A DNA stretch of 64,000 bases from Aliidiomarina haloalkalitolerans. GTDB lineage: Bacteria; Pseudomonadota; Gammaproteobacteria; Enterobacterales; Alteromonadaceae. Shown here in pieces: positions 63,877 to 64,000 of this stretch (positions are counted from its first letter, which is position 1; every line of letters begins with the position of its first letter). Below the pieces are notes generated by a model. That model had not been told where the DNA came from, searched no databases, and saw only the letters and a list, made by a program, of their open reading frames with translations. The stretch is taken from assembly GCF_003987315.1 (NCBI RefSeq), contig NZ_PIPI01000005.1:117828-181827 (forward strand). Reading direction: 5' to 3'. Made by a program: the position numbers and the translations under genes.

Positions 63877-64000
63877 TAATGCCGATCAGTTAAGAAATTT
63901 TCGCGATCGGTTGACCGATCCTTAGAAGGGTTCAAAATCCGTAATTAGGTTATCTAATTACGGATTTTTTTATGCGTTTTGAAAGTGAATTGGCAGTAGC
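63877..64000 (+). mobile_element. Left end of an IS4-family element (continues off the window)
   Basis: The terminal repeat TAATGCCGATCAGTTAAG (63877-63894) matches IS4-type ends. A GATCGGT/ACCGATC hairpin follows, then a terminator-like hairpin ATCCGTAATTAG/CTAATTACGGAT with a T-run. The transposase ATG is at 63972 (MRFESELAVA so far); the only SD-like bases (CGGA) are inside the hairpin arm. Unlike the 50.26 kb copy, the start codon and leader look intact, so this may be an active element. Confidence 0.8.

Noticed and set aside
63606..63935. Minus-strand 109-codon frame across the DUF3545 gene
   Set aside because: It overlaps the DUF3545 coding sequence and the IS4 end, with no recognisable domain or start signal.

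Overview
The window looks like chromosome of a marine gammaproteobacterium of the Alteromonadales, most likely Idiomarinaceae (Idiomarina, Pseudidiomarina or Aliidiomarina). The evidence is the Shewanella/Alteromonas-like protein sequences (ArcA, MutH, RppH, PtsP, ArgR, Mdh, AcnB), small lineage families (DUF2982, DUF3545), a stand-alone Hpt protein beside arcA, and the order mutH-rppH-ptsP-TauE-lgt-thyA-tcdA-csdE. The genus is inferred. No rRNA, tRNA or CRISPR array was seen.

Layout. 0-7.3 kb: the 5' part of an RND efflux operon, a divergent LysR gene, a chromate-type transporter, and an operon of a duplicated DUF1538 membrane protein, a P-II-like protein, a CBS protein and a YqiA-type esterase. 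7.4-17.5 kb: acnB and mdh, each followed by a terminator and then by one of two related toxin-antitoxin modules, with a secreted serine carboxypeptidase, a glycosyltransferase, a Dyp-peroxidase relative and argR between them. 17.4-26.4 kb: ispB, rplU-rpmA-obgE, folA, a secreted hydrolase, a two-gene ABC exporter, an amine-oxidase-like flavoprotein and a GNAT. 26.5-26.95 kb: an intergenic block of nested hairpins and degenerate repeats. 27-30.4 kb: ahcY, adenosine kinase and folE2. 30.6-33.6 kb: hptA, arcA and a histidine kinase. 33.6-37.2 kb: rsmC and a RimB-like/RimK/AstE-like set. 37.4-48.2 kb: an EAL phosphodiesterase, DUF2982, the mutH to csdE housekeeping run and etfBA.

The 50.26-62.77 kb segment is accessory in character. 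It is bounded by an exact 21-bp inverted pair of IS4-type ends. It holds a truncated sensor gene, a TonB receptor with two PepSY proteins (one fused to an NqrF-like NADH/2Fe-2S reductase), an abgT fragment cut by an IS3 remnant, and an octaheme cytochrome followed 8 nt later by a lipoprotein sulfatase with a dockerin-like tail. Right of it are ung, a DUF3545 gene and the start of an intact-looking IS4 element that runs off the window. All three IS4-type ends lie just inside what look like rho-independent terminators.

How the genes work together: AcnB and Mdh serve the TCA cycle; AhcY plus adenosine kinase recycle S-adenosylhomocysteine; FolA and ThyA (and FolE2 upstream) serve folate and dTMP; TcdA and CsdE serve ct6A tRNA modification and sulfur transfer. 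The candidates for under-described biology are the DUF1538/P-II/CBS operon, the TonB-PepSY-reductase operon, the octaheme cytochrome/sulfatase pair, the RimB/RimK/AstE cluster, the Dyp protein without its GXXDG aspartate, and the terminator-seated IS4 elements.
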